In this document: positions 30,651 through 39,285 of the stretch, piece after piece
Layout of the letters: each line of letters starts with the position of its first letter
How positions within the stretch are numbered: position 1 is the first letter of the stretch
DNA from: an uncultured Rhizobiaceae bacterium
GTDB taxonomy: Bacteria > Pseudomonadota > Alphaproteobacteria > Rhizobiales > Rhizobiaceae
Length of the DNA stretch: 53,034 bases
Assembly (NCBI GenBank): GCA_958296345.1
Contig: CATQIJ010000017.1
Coordinates: 1 to 53,034, forward strand
Direction: 5' to 3'
The notes under the pieces: model-generated
Seen by the model: only the letters and a program-made list of their open reading frames with translations
What the model was told of the DNA's origin: nothing
Databases searched by the model: none
Translations under genes and position numbers: made by a program

Positions 30651-30926
30651 TTAAGCGCGGTATTCTTGAATTCTTGTTGTACGAAGACCCGCCAAGCCAT
30701 GCTCATCGATAGAGCTTTGCCAGTTCAGGAATTCTTCCACTGTTAGCGTATATCGGTCACATGCCTCTTCTAAAGACAATAGCCCTCCGCGTACAGCTGC
30801 AACAACTTCTGCTTTGCGACGGATAACCCATCGACGCGTTGAAGTTGGTGGCAAATCGGAAACAGTCAGCGGACTTCCATCCGGACCTATTACATATTTT
30901 ACTCGTGGTCTTACCATATCGGTCAT
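30651..30926 (-). CDS. sciP: Cell-cycle regulator SciP (DUF1153)
   Basis: This protein has about 91 residues from the ATG at 30926 (MTDMVRPRVKYVIGPDGSPL); GTG at 30935 is an alternative start. The body SDLPPTSTRRWVIRRKAEVV, the motif AAVRGGLLSLEEACDRY and TLTVEEFLNWQSSIDEHG match the helix-turn-helix DUF1153 family almost residue by residue. SciP represses CtrA-activated promoters in Caulobacter. Finding it 1.6 kb from ctrA, with chpT on the other side, places three layers of CtrA control together. Confidence 0.95.
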   Translation of the reverse strand: MTDMVRPRVKYVIGPDGSPLTVSDLPPTSTRRWVIRRKAEVVAAVRGGLLSLEEACDRYTLTVEEFLNWQSSIDEHGLAGLRTTRIQEYRA

Positions 30927-31047
30927 AATACTCACTACTCAAAAAAGGACCAATTACTACTAGAGCTAAATTACGCCACTTACCTTAAATTTTAGATAAG
31001 ATGTTGGTTACAATTTGGTAAGAAAGCTTAACGCAATGAAAAGAGTT

Positions 31048-31896
31048 TTAATTCGCCTCCGCAATCATTGCCTGAGCACCGTTGGGTGTTTGCGCCCATA
31101 CCGTTATTTTATCACCATCCTGCTTGCCATGGATGGTAAAATCTTCATGCCCAAATAGAGGAGAAGTTGCGCGGTAATTAAACGTGGTGATTTCTTTGCC
31201 TGCAATTTCTTTCGCAAGCCCCAGTAAAAGTGTTGCGGTTAAGGGGGCGTGAAATACAAGGCCATCATAACCTTCAACATCTCTGGCATAATCAACATCA
31301 TAGTGAATGCGATGCCCATTAAAAGTAAGCGCTGAATAACGGAACATGGTAACTGGATCTGGAGAAATAATACGAGTAACTTGTGGTTCTTGCGGCGGGG
31401 CTGGTGGTGATATCTTTGGAGCGTCTGATTTTGGATCTTCGCGGAAAACGAGATTTTGTTTTTCAGCTATACAAAGCTCTTCGCCATCAAAGAGTTGATG
31501 TAATACAGTCACAATACAAAGCGCACCTGAGTTCCCTTTTTTTTCTGCAATTCTTTCGATGGTTGATTTTTTTGTAATTTCGGTCCCCACTAGAATAGGC
31601 TTTAGAAACTCAATATTGCCGCCTGCCCACATGCGGCGGGGTAGGGAAATTGGAGGTAGTAATCCTGTACCACCTCGTTTTGGGTGACCATCACGGCCTA
31701 ATTGCGAATGTGGTTTTGCAACATTAAACCAAGCCCAATGCCAACATGGAGGCAGGGCATCTCCTTTTTTTGGAATTTGCATATCAAAAGTTGCGGCCAT
31801 GAGTTCAGCTTGTCTTGCATCAATCAGTGCAATGTTTGTTTCGCTTTTGCCAAGCCAGCTTTTCCAGTCATTAGAGTTTGTCATAGTTTGCAACAT
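31048..31896 (-). CDS. MaoC-like dehydratase, mesaconyl-CoA hydratase / HTD2 type
   Basis: This 282-residue double hot-dog protein has an N-terminal FAS1-like dehydratase half ([28 protein letters not shown]) and a C-terminal half with the hydratase motif [20 protein letters not shown], with likely catalytic Asp/His. Family members hydrate mesaconyl-C4-CoA, itaconyl-CoA or 3-methylmalonyl-type enoyl-CoAs, or serve as 3-hydroxyacyl-thioester dehydratase. No pathway partner is adjacent, so the substrate is open. A second start at Met5 is possible. Its start is 85 bases from the divergent rlpA-like gene. Confidence 0.8.
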   Translation of the reverse strand: MLQTMTNSNDWKSWLGKSETNIALIDARQAELMAATFDMQIPKKGDALPPCWHWAWFNVAKPHSQLGRDGHPKRGGTGLLPPISLPRRMWAGGNIEFLKPILVGTEITKKSTIERIAEKKGNSGALCIVTVLHQLFDGEELCIAEKQNLVFREDPKSDAPKISPPAPPQEPQVTRIISPDPVTMFRYSALTFNGHRIHYDVDYARDVEGYDGLVFHAPLTATLLLGLAKEIAGKEITTFNYRATSPLFGHEDFTIHGKQDGDKITVWAQTPNGAQAMIAEAN

Positions 31897-31981
31897 TTTG
31901 TTTGTGTCAATTTTTCTCTCACAACTTTATATCGCCATTATTACTACGCAAACAATCCTGAATTTTTATGGGGCACAGTTC

Positions 31982-32341
31982 ATGCGCAAATTTATAACAG
32001 TTGCTTCCTTTATGCTTCTGGCAGGTATCTTCATGCCTGTTGAAGAAAGCTATGCTGCAAAACAATGTGGCGGTGCCTCTTGGTATAACCTTCCTGGTAA
32101 TAAAACTGCATCCGGTGAACGCATGAACCCAAAGGCTATGACGGCCGCTCACCGTAAGTATCGGTTTGGTACGAAAGTGCGTGTGACCAATCGTAGGAAT
32201 GGACGTAGCGTGGTTGTTCGTATTAATGATCGTGGTCCTTTTATTCGAGGGCGCGTAATTGATTTGTCTAAAGCTGCCGCTGGTCGATTGGGTTATTTAA
32301 GCCGAGGCCATACTTCTGTTTGCATTCAAAAGGTTGGGTAA
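31982..32341 (+). CDS. rlpA: RlpA-like double-psi beta-barrel protein (septal/cell-wall)
   Basis: This protein has 119 residues from ATG 31982, which gives a signal peptide ([17 protein letters not shown], ending SYAA). The longer upstream frame has no signal and overlaps the divergent gene. The mature protein is a bare RlpA DPBB domain: [55 protein letters not shown] and AAAGRLGY. It lacks lipobox and SPOR domain. RlpA proteins are septal lytic transglycosylases or interact with naked glycan; the catalytic Asp in INDRGPF is present. Confidence 0.88.
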   Translation: MRKFITVASFMLLAGIFMPVEESYAAKQCGGASWYNLPGNKTASGERMNPKAMTAAHRKYRFGTKVRVTNRRNGRSVVVRINDRGPFIRGRVIDLSKAAAGRLGYLSRGHTSVCIQKVG

Positions 32342-32520
32342 TTCTACCTCCCCCTTGAGGGTAGGTTGGTGAAACGAAGTTGAAGCAAGGCGAAGCTGCG
32401 GGGGGGGGTATACGGCTTTCTACTAATTTCAGCATTCAACTTTGAGTGCATTACCCCCCCCACCCGTTCTGTCGCGTTCCGCGCCAGTCACGTGTCTCCC
32501 CTCAAGGAGGAGGCAGGCAC
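32341..32520. repeat. Palindromic intergenic element (RIME-like inverted repeat)
   Basis: Nested inverted repeats occupy this gap. The outer arms are CCTCCCCCTTGAGGG (32348-32362) and CCCTCAAGGAGGAGG (32499-32513). The inner arms are a G9-TAT run (about 32400-32410) and ATTACCCCCCCC (about 32450-32461). The GTTCTGTCGCGTTCCGCGCC block beside the C-run resembles intergenic mosaic repeats of rhizobial genomes. It is G+C-rich against an AT-rich background and noncoding. The remaining 32521-32916 holds no gene I can support, although 32540-32650 is also locally palindromic (GAAAGCATATCCATGCTTTC). Confidence 0.6.
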
Positions 32521-32916
32521 ACATAATCATCCACTCGCCCATCACTGCACGGTGTTGTATTTTCTTTCTTTTCCGAAAGCATATCCATGCTTTCGTCCGT
32601 TCACGGGCTAGCGTTTTGGCTAGTCGCCAAAGCCTTGCCTTGCCACGGAGAGATTTTTAGTCGGCCTTCCAGGAGGGAAAATACCCAAAGTCATATTATG
32701 TTCTTTAACATATTTAGATTTGTGCCAATAATTCGGCAGAGAAGCGCAAAATAAGAAATTTTAAACGCCATATTTTTTCTCACCGATAACAGCAGGCCCA
32801 ATGTTCAGAGCAAAGAAGAAGGCGTTGTTCATATGGCTGTATTTTAAAAGTGGAGCGAAGCATTATGAAAACCGGCTTTGGCGCTTCAACGTTCAAAGTA
32901 AAAAAGGAAACCCAAA

Positions 32917-33339
32917 TTGACTCATTGGCTTTATCCCGCAAATATCAAATATTATGATGTCCTTGGTGCCCTTTCCGAATCGGACACCTATTGGCCAGTG
33001 CACTCAAAAGTTATTCCTGGTGACTGTATTTTTTTCTATTTGGCAGCTCCGTATAAGCGTATCATGTTTAAATGTGAAGTGCTGGACATTGACCTTATGC
33101 AGAGTGAAGTCTTGAGTAGCATTTCTCGCTTTTTTAAAGGCCCGCCACCTGTCAAACCAACCAGTCGGAATTTCATGAAAATCATGACTAAGGAAAATTA
33201 CCCTCTGGATGGTGAGGTGCAGCTTGTTTTGAGCGAACTCAAAGATCACGGCTTGAAAGGCATGTTAATGGGAGCCCGAAAACTTGAAAACGCACCTGAA
33301 CTTTTAGCTTATATTCTGGATACTGCTCATGGCTTATGA
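32917..33339 (+). CDS. EVE/PUA-like domain protein, tentative
   Basis: This 140-residue protein has a TTG start preceded by AAAGGAAA. The N-terminal part (WLYPANIKYYDV, then WPVHSKVIPGDCIFFYLAAPYKRIMFKCEV) has the layout of EVE/PUA-like domains: a leading Trp, a GD turn before a hydrophobic strand, and a following strand ending in a V-E/D stretch. EVE domains bind modified bases in DNA or RNA. The C-terminal half (about 70-140) is unrecognised. It overlaps the next gene by 11 bases and is surely co-translated with it. Confidence 0.5.
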   Translation: MTHWLYPANIKYYDVLGALSESDTYWPVHSKVIPGDCIFFYLAAPYKRIMFKCEVLDIDLMQSEVLSSISRFFKGPPPVKPTSRNFMKIMTKENYPLDGEVQLVLSELKDHGLKGMLMGARKLENAPELLAYILDTAHGL

Positions 33340-33640
33340 TGACATTGCCAATCGCCTGGCTTTGGAAGAGGGCGTTGAAATATCAACACTTATGAAATCA
33401 CCCTGTCTACGTTACCGTGACGATTTTTTTGCCATGATGTTTGAATGTAAAGATGTCTTGATTATCAAAGTAGCGGCAGCGCGCGTTGATTACCTGATCG
33501 AAACGGGAGAAGGGCTTGAGTTCAATTTCACCAAAAAGAAATTCAAAGAATGGGTTATGATCCAGCTCGAGTTTGAAGATCGATATGAAGACTATATCCG
33601 TGAAGCTTTAACTTACGCGAGGTTAAAGCATAAAGTTTAG
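33329..33640 (+). CDS. Small protein, possibly TfoX-N / YjbR-like fold, unknown function
   Basis: This 103-residue protein starts MAYDDIANRLALEEGVEIST. The central MKSPCLRYRDDFFAMMFECKDVLIIKVAAARVDYLI and FNFTKKKFKEWVMIQLEFEDRYEDYI have the strand-turn-strand pattern of small YjbR/TfoX-N-like proteins (a mask of hydrophobic strands then EWV-hydrophobic). Its ATG lies inside the end of the EVE-like gene, an 11-base overlap. The pair forms a two-gene unit beside a mosaic repeat. Confidence 0.5.
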   Translation: MAYDDIANRLALEEGVEISTLMKSPCLRYRDDFFAMMFECKDVLIIKVAAARVDYLIETGEGLEFNFTKKKFKEWVMIQLEFEDRYEDYIREALTYARLKHKV

Positions 33641-33867
33641 ATCAGCTTACGAACTGTAGAAGTCATAACTTAATTCACATAACAGAAGCTAAATTGTTCA
33701 AACTGCAAGGAATATTCAAAAAACATACTTTTATTTGTATTTTTGATATCTAAGAACACTTTGCCGCAATAAAATAACGTAATTGTTTTGATTGCCATAT
33801 TTTAATAAACGCTGGTAGATTGTTGTTGTTACGATTATTATGGGGAGTACAATTGAGGGACATCTTT

Positions 33868-34467
33868 ATGAAAACTATTTGCGCAGCTTCTGTTATGGTT
33901 TTCTGCATTACTCAACCAGTTTATGCAGAAACGTGCCGTGAACATTTTATTCGTATATTTGCTCCCGTTGATAAATCACCAACAGCAGTGCGTACTTATA
34001 ATACAGCCACTACCAATGGAGCGAATGAGCAAAAGTTTAATTTATTCTCCATTGGTAATGATCACGTTCTTTCTCAAGCACTCGTACCCGTTGCGCCCTG
34101 GTCGCTCATTCATAACAAAAAAATGTTTATTTCTAATGATGAAGGTAAGTCGTGGATCAAAGTTAGGGATTTGCCTGATAATACAACGGCTGAAGCCGCG
34201 CTTGCAGCAAAAGCAACTGCATTGGCAAAAATTGGAAATGAAGAATGTGGAACAGATACTTATGAGGGTATAGAAGCAGATACCGTTCAGGCTGATCTTG
34301 ATACAACACCTGAAGCACCATTTAAAACAACTATTAAATTTTGGATGGATAAGAAAAACGGCGATATGCTCAAGTCCACCACTAACGTCAAAATGCCCGG
34401 TTCAAATTATTTTGCTACACAAATTGTAGAGCAAGCACCTGATTTGGTTTTGCCAACGCCTGAGTAG
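33868..34467 (+). CDS. Secreted protein of unknown function
   Basis: This protein has 199 residues from the ATG at 33868, preferred over 33820 because it yields a signal peptide (MKTICAASVMVFCITQPVYAE). Two cysteines (ETCREHF and NEECGTD) could form a disulfide. The C-terminal third (FKTTIKFWMDKKNGDMLKST) resembles a two-strand beta hairpin as in periplasmic lipid- or ligand-binding folds, but I do not recognise the family. Confidence 0.55.
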   Translation: MKTICAASVMVFCITQPVYAETCREHFIRIFAPVDKSPTAVRTYNTATTNGANEQKFNLFSIGNDHVLSQALVPVAPWSLIHNKKMFISNDEGKSWIKVRDLPDNTTAEAALAAKATALAKIGNEECGTDTYEGIEADTVQADLDTTPEAPFKTTIKFWMDKKNGDMLKSTTNVKMPGSNYFATQIVEQAPDLVLPTPE

Positions 34468-34532
34468 AAAATTCAAAAAACCAATCGCAGGTAATCTATA
34501 TTAAGTTTGTTATTTTTAAATTTGGCAAAGTG

Positions 34533-35354
34533 CTATAAAGCCATCTCTTGTCTGATCCAACGTTCAAATTCTGATGCAGGTTCGCTTATTTTTTCTAGCG
34601 GTGCGGTTAGTAAATAATAGTGACCATGCGTCATGGTCTCTTTGCCAAAGGGGCGGATTAACTCGCCTTTTTCCAAGGCTGATGCGCCGGTGAATTTATC
34701 GTTTATTGCTAAGCCCAAACCAGTTCGTGCAAGCTCTGTTGCATCATGGCAGGTGCCAGCGTAGATGTGGCGGCGTGGTTGTAGTTGTTCTAAGCCTTTT
34801 GCGGCGAACCATCTGGCCCATAATGCTCCATCATCTTCATGAATGAGGGTTTGTGAGCTTAACGTTGTTGCGTCTAATTGGGGTGAGGTTTCTAACAGTG
34901 CAGGGGTGCAGACTGGAAACATTTTTAAATCTACTAAAGTGGTTGCTCTTTTTCCAGGAAAGTTAGGTTCGTTAAATACAATCGCAATGTCTGTATCAGG
35001 CAGTTGAGTTTGAGGGTTTGAGGTGATTACCTTTCTTCTTAACGTGAGGTTTGGGAAGGGTGTCAAAAATCCAGATAGTCTTGGCATCAACCATTGAGTA
35101 GCAAAAGAGGCGGGTGCTGCGACTACAAGTTCACCAGAAAAAACATCGTCTCCAAGCTGTATGCATGTCGCTGCAATGCCATGAAGGGCGGTTTGAACAC
35201 TTGTTAAGAGGTTTTGCCCATCTGATGTTAGGGTTAGATTTCGCCCTGTACGTTGGAAGAGTTTTAACTCGAGATTTTCTTCTAAAGATTTTACTTGATG
35301 ACTTACGGCACTTTGGGTCACGTTTAGTTCTGCTGCAGCACGCGCCATATGCAT
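34533..35354 (-). pseudogene. LysR-family regulator, 5'-truncated at about 35350
   Basis: The ORF has 273 residues and begins MHMARAAAELNVTQSAVSHQ. LysR proteins normally have about 25 residues before this point, including the first helix of the HTH domain. The rest is a standard GcvA-like effector domain (VVAAPASFATQWLMPRL; DTDIAIVF; CTPALLE; GLGLAIND). Immediately beyond residue 1 the plus-strand epimerase gene begins, also truncated. The 5' end and promoter seem to have been lost in one deletion. The remaining protein would lack an intact DNA-binding domain. Confidence 0.8.
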
Positions 35355-36637
35355 GTGGCGTCTATTTTTATTTGTTTTGGGTGGTTAGAGCCTAATGGCA
35401 TTTATACAATCGTACTTGTTACAATTCTTGGCGTCGAAGTTCTGATCACACTTTGGGATTTTGTTGAAGAAGATATGACGCGTAAATTGCCCGCAACAGA
35501 GCGGATAAATCACACACTGCTTGCACTTAACTATGGTGCAATTTTAGCGCTTGCTGCGCCAATACTTTATGAATGGTCCATGATGGAAAATTCTGTTACG
35601 CCCGTTCATTATGGATGGTGGAGTGTTATGGCAATAGCCTCCGCAATTGGTGTTGCCGTATTTGGCCTGCGTGATTTATTAGCAGCTAGTCGTAGTGAAA
35701 GGCTTATTCCTCCTAATGCTAAAAAGCTTACTGAAAGTATTGGTGTACGCAAGAATGCCCTGATTACTGGTGCAACTGGTTTTATTGGAACGAGATTAGT
35801 TGAAAGCCTTGTCGCGAATGATCACAAGGTGACAGTTCTAACACGTCATAAAACGAACGCTGAACATCTCAGTAATCCGGTTCAGGTTATTACTGATCTT
35901 CAGCAAATTAAAAATGATGATGCTTATGATGTTATCATCAATCTGGCGGGCGATGCTATTGCGGGCGGACTTTGGACAAAAGCAAAGCGCGAGCGTATTA
36001 TCAAGTCTCGCGTCGATACAACTGCTAATTTGGTTGCGCTTATTAAGCGTCTAGATAAAAACCAGAGTGCTTGATTAATGGCTCTGCAATTGGCTGGTAT
36101 GGTTTGCGTGGTGAAAAAGCGTTGGATGAAACTGCCGGCGCTGAAAACTGTTTCACGCATCATGTTTGTGAGGCTTGGGAGACACAAGCCAAGCAAGTAG
36201 AGCCGTTAGGCGTCAGACTTGTATGTATGCGTACTGGGCTTGTTTTGGGAGTGGAAGGTGGCGTGATGGCGAAATTACTGACACCTTTTGAATTTGGCCT
36301 TGGCGGAATATTTGGTACTGGTCGGCACTGGATGTCATGGATTGCACTTGATGACATGGTTCGCGCGATCGGCTTCGTGATTGCAAACAAGAATATTATT
36401 GGCCCAGTTAATATGACTGCACCAGAACCTGTAAGAAATGAGGTTTTTACAAAAGCACTTGGGCGCGCTTTAAATCGACTTACAGTTTTTCGATTGCCGG
36501 AATTTCTGCTGACAAAACTGTTAGGCGATCTTGCTCGAGAGACCATGTTAGGTGGGCAGAAAATATTGCCAAAAAAATTAGTGGAGGCTGGATTTCAATT
36601 TGATCACATTAAGCTTGAACCATATTTCAGGTTATGA
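35349..36637 (+). pseudogene. SDR39U1-type (TIGR01777) NAD-dependent epimerase with membrane N-terminus, 5'-truncated and one frameshift
   Basis: The frame enters mid-protein at GWLEPNG, followed by helices with LITLWDFVEEDMTRKLPATER and LLALNYGAILALAAPILYEW. This is the membrane extension seen in alphaproteobacterial versions, which normally have about 80 more residues upstream. The epimerase domain starts near residue 138 with GATGFIGTRLVESL. A single missing T near 36073 splits it. The second part reads LINGSAIGWYG, MRTGLVLG and the DUF1731-like tail ETMLGGQKILPKKL. It overlaps the truncated lysR head to head by six bases. Confidence 0.8.
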
Positions 36638-36811
36638 CGGGAGCTAATGATGTCGAGCCTATCAAACCTCTTTTAAAACATAAGACGAATGAGGTTTTGC
36701 AAAATTAACGGCATAAACATCTTGAGTCTTTGCAAGTTGGGTAACTTGAACTATAAGGCATACAAATTTCATCGGCGCTGCCTTTAACAGTCGCATGTTT
36801 GGAGAAGAAAG

Positions 36812-38023
36812 ATGGCTACCCAAAAATTAAACTCGCTTGGTCTTCCAGGTGACCCAAAAGACTGTCGGATTGTTGTTGCAATGTCTGGCGGTGTAGATTC
36901 GTCCGTTGTTGCAGGACTTCTCGCGCGTGAAGGCTATGATGTTGTTGGTATGACGCTGCAACTTTATGATCATGGCGAAGCGGTTAAGCGCAAAGGCGCT
37001 TGTTGTGCTGGACAAGATATTCACGATGCACGCCGTGTTGCCGAGACGCTTGGTATTCCGCATTATGTCCTCGATTATGAAGATAAATTTCGCGAGCAAG
37101 TGATAAATCCGTTTATGGAAAGTTATATTGCGGGTGAGACACCCATTCCATGTATCACTTGTAATCAAACCGTTAAGTTTGCTGACCTTTTAAAAACTGC
37201 AAAAGAGCTAGGCGCTGCAGCTCTTGCGACAGGGCATTACATACGCTCGCGTTTGGCTGATCCTGAAACGGGTCGTCGTGCAATGTTCAGACCTCGAGAT
37301 CATGGGCGTGATCAAAGCTACTTTCTGTTTGCTACGACACAAGACCAAGTTGATTATATTCGCTTTCCACTTGGTGATTTACCAAAGTCAGAAACACGTG
37401 AACTTGCAAAAGATTTGGGTTTAGAGATTTCGCAAAAGCCTGATAGCCAAGATATTTGTTTTGTGCCGCAGGGAAAATATTCGGACATCATCAACAAGCT
37501 TCAGCCAACGGCTGTAACTACGGGTGAAATTCAACACATCGATGGGCGCGTTCTTGGAGAGCATAAGGGCATTATTAATTTCACAGTAGGTCAACGTCGC
37601 GGCATTGGTGTTGCAACAGGCGACCCGATTTATGTTGTGCATCTGGATGCAAAAAATGCACGGGTTATCGTTGGGCCAAAAGAGGCGCTTGATACACGTA
37701 AGCTTTATCTTCGTGATGTGAATTGGCTGGGTGATGGCGCGGTTAATGATATTCCAGACGATGGTTTGGAGTTGTTTGTTAAAGTCCGCTCAACACGTCC
37801 GCCGATGGCTGCCGTGCTTTACCCACCTAATGAAGAGGGTAAGATTAGCGTTGACTTAATCGGTGGTGAAGCCGGTATTGCTCCAGGGCAAGCGTGTGTT
37901 TTTTACGAAGATGATACCGAAGATACGCGCGTGTTAGGCGGCGGCTTTATCGACCGTGCTGAACGTGAAGCTTCTATTGAAGTGGCGCTTGATGCGGTTC
38001 TTCAACCAAGTATCGCAATCTAA
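36812..38023 (+). CDS. mnmA: tRNA 2-thiouridine synthase MnmA
   Basis: This 403-residue protein has the PP-loop [25 protein letters not shown], and [13 protein letters not shown] with the first catalytic cysteine. It also has ATGHYIRS, the substrate-binding RDQSYFLF, the second catalytic cysteine in [13 protein letters not shown], and [20 protein letters not shown]. MnmA adds sulfur to U34 of tRNA-Lys, -Glu and -Gln using ATP and persulfide. Its stop overlaps the ROK gene start by one base (TAATG). The gene is intact. Confidence 0.96.
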   Translation: MATQKLNSLGLPGDPKDCRIVVAMSGGVDSSVVAGLLAREGYDVVGMTLQLYDHGEAVKRKGACCAGQDIHDARRVAETLGIPHYVLDYEDKFREQVINPFMESYIAGETPIPCITCNQTVKFADLLKTAKELGAAALATGHYIRSRLADPETGRRAMFRPRDHGRDQSYFLFATTQDQVDYIRFPLGDLPKSETRELAKDLGLEISQKPDSQDICFVPQGKYSDIINKLQPTAVTTGEIQHIDGRVLGEHKGIINFTVGQRRGIGVATGDPIYVVHLDAKNARVIVGPKEALDTRKLYLRDVNWLGDGAVNDIPDDGLELFVKVRSTRPPMAAVLYPPNEEGKISVDLIGGEAGIAPGQACVFYEDDTEDTRVLGGGFIDRAEREASIEVALDAVLQPSIAI

Positions 38024-38910
38024 TGCGAATTGGTGTTGATTGGGGCGGCACTAAGCTTGAAGCAATTGCTCTGGATGATCATGGTAGCACCCTAATGCGT
38101 GAGCGCGTTGCGACGCCGCGCCATGATTATAATGCTTGCATTGATACCGTTCGCGATCTTGTTTTCAAAATTGAAGAACAAACAGAGCAGGCTGGAACGG
38201 TCGGAATTGGTATTCCGGGGACGATTTCGCCTGCGACTGGATTAGTGAAAAATGCTAATTCAACCTGGATGAATGGCAAGCCGCTTTTACAGGATATGCA
38301 AGCTGTTCTATCACGCGAAGTGCGCATCCAAAATGATGCAAACTGCTTTGCAGTCTCTGAGGCATATGACGGAGCAGGCAAGGGGGTATATATCGTTGCG
38401 GGTGTTATCCTTGGTACTGGTTGTGGGTGCGGTATTGCGATTAATGGTTCAGCGCTAGTGGGTAGACAAGGGATAGCTGGTGAGTTTGGGCATACCCCTT
38501 TAGCACCCATGTATGAGGGCGAGTTTCCTGGGAATGCTTGCTGGTGCGGGAAGCGGGGATGTTTAGAAACTTATATTTCTGGCACTGGGTTTCAGCGAGG
38601 GTATGAAATGATAATTGGCGAGCCAACACATTTTGATGCGGAAGCTATTTTAGCGCTTGAAGATACTGAAAGTACACAGGCTTATGAAGCATATTGCGAT
38701 CAGTTGGCGAGAGGTTTATCGCAGCTGGTAAATATTTTTGATCCTGACGTGATCGTTTTAGGGGGCGGGATGTCTAATCATAATGCGCTTTATAAAGATG
38801 TGCCTCCATTGATGCTAAATCATGTTTTTTCGGATGATTTTATAACGCCAATTTTGAAAGCAAGGCATGGTGATTCATCTGGTGTATTGGGCGTAGCTCG
38901 GCTTTGGTAA
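38023..38910 (+). CDS. ROK-family sugar kinase
   Basis: This 295-residue kinase has the ATP motif DWGGTKLEAIAL, the catalytic-base region QNDANCFAVSEA, GTGCGCGIAING, HTPLAPMY, and the ROK zinc-binding signature with the cluster CWCGKRGCLETYISG. Likely substrates are fructose, glucose or an amino sugar; sequence alone does not decide. It is translationally coupled to mnmA, an association without obvious metabolic logic but compact enough to suggest one transcript. Confidence 0.9.
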   Translation: MRIGVDWGGTKLEAIALDDHGSTLMRERVATPRHDYNACIDTVRDLVFKIEEQTEQAGTVGIGIPGTISPATGLVKNANSTWMNGKPLLQDMQAVLSREVRIQNDANCFAVSEAYDGAGKGVYIVAGVILGTGCGCGIAINGSALVGRQGIAGEFGHTPLAPMYEGEFPGNACWCGKRGCLETYISGTGFQRGYEMIIGEPTHFDAEAILALEDTESTQAYEAYCDQLARGLSQLVNIFDPDVIVLGGGMSNHNALYKDVPPLMLNHVFSDDFITPILKARHGDSSGVLGVARLW

Positions 38911-39040
38911 AGTTTTTTTAAAACTAATGCGCTTCTTTGTTGACAGTAGGGCATAGCATTCCTTATATGCGCACGGTTAAAGATTTTTACTTTAACTTTA
39001 AGGTCTATAATCAATCATAGACTTAGACCAAATACCCTGT

Positions 39041-39117
39041 GGCGGGGTAGCTCAGGTGGTTAGAGCAGCGGAATCATAATCCGCGTGTCGGGGGTTCAAG
39101 TCCCTCTCCCGCTACCA
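39041..39117 (+). tRNA. tRNA-Met (anticodon CAT)
   Basis: This is a 77-base cloverleaf with D-arm GCTCAGGTGGTTAGAGC, anticodon stem-loop GCGGA-ATCATAA-TCCGC, T-arm GGGGGTTCAAGTCCCTC and encoded CCA. It has the elongator-Met form typical of Alphaproteobacteria. A tRNA-Ile2(CAT) reading is less likely; TilS in this window would act on that species. Confidence 0.93.
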
Positions 39118-39285
39118 ACAAAATCAATGACTTATGTAGCGTGACATGCAAAACTGATTTTTTGACACTAAGTTTTAGAGCAAAATAATCGTAGCGCGAC
39201 AAGGATATTTTCAGCTGAGGTTGTTTCTCAGGTTTCTTGAAAAGAGAAATAATATTTCTGTACCAAGCATTAATGCCATGTCAGT

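Noticed and set aside
39041..39117. tRNA-Met as the prophage attachment site
   Set aside because: The element is Mu-like and transposes by MuA. No integrase gene and no duplicated tRNA 3' end were seen on the far side.
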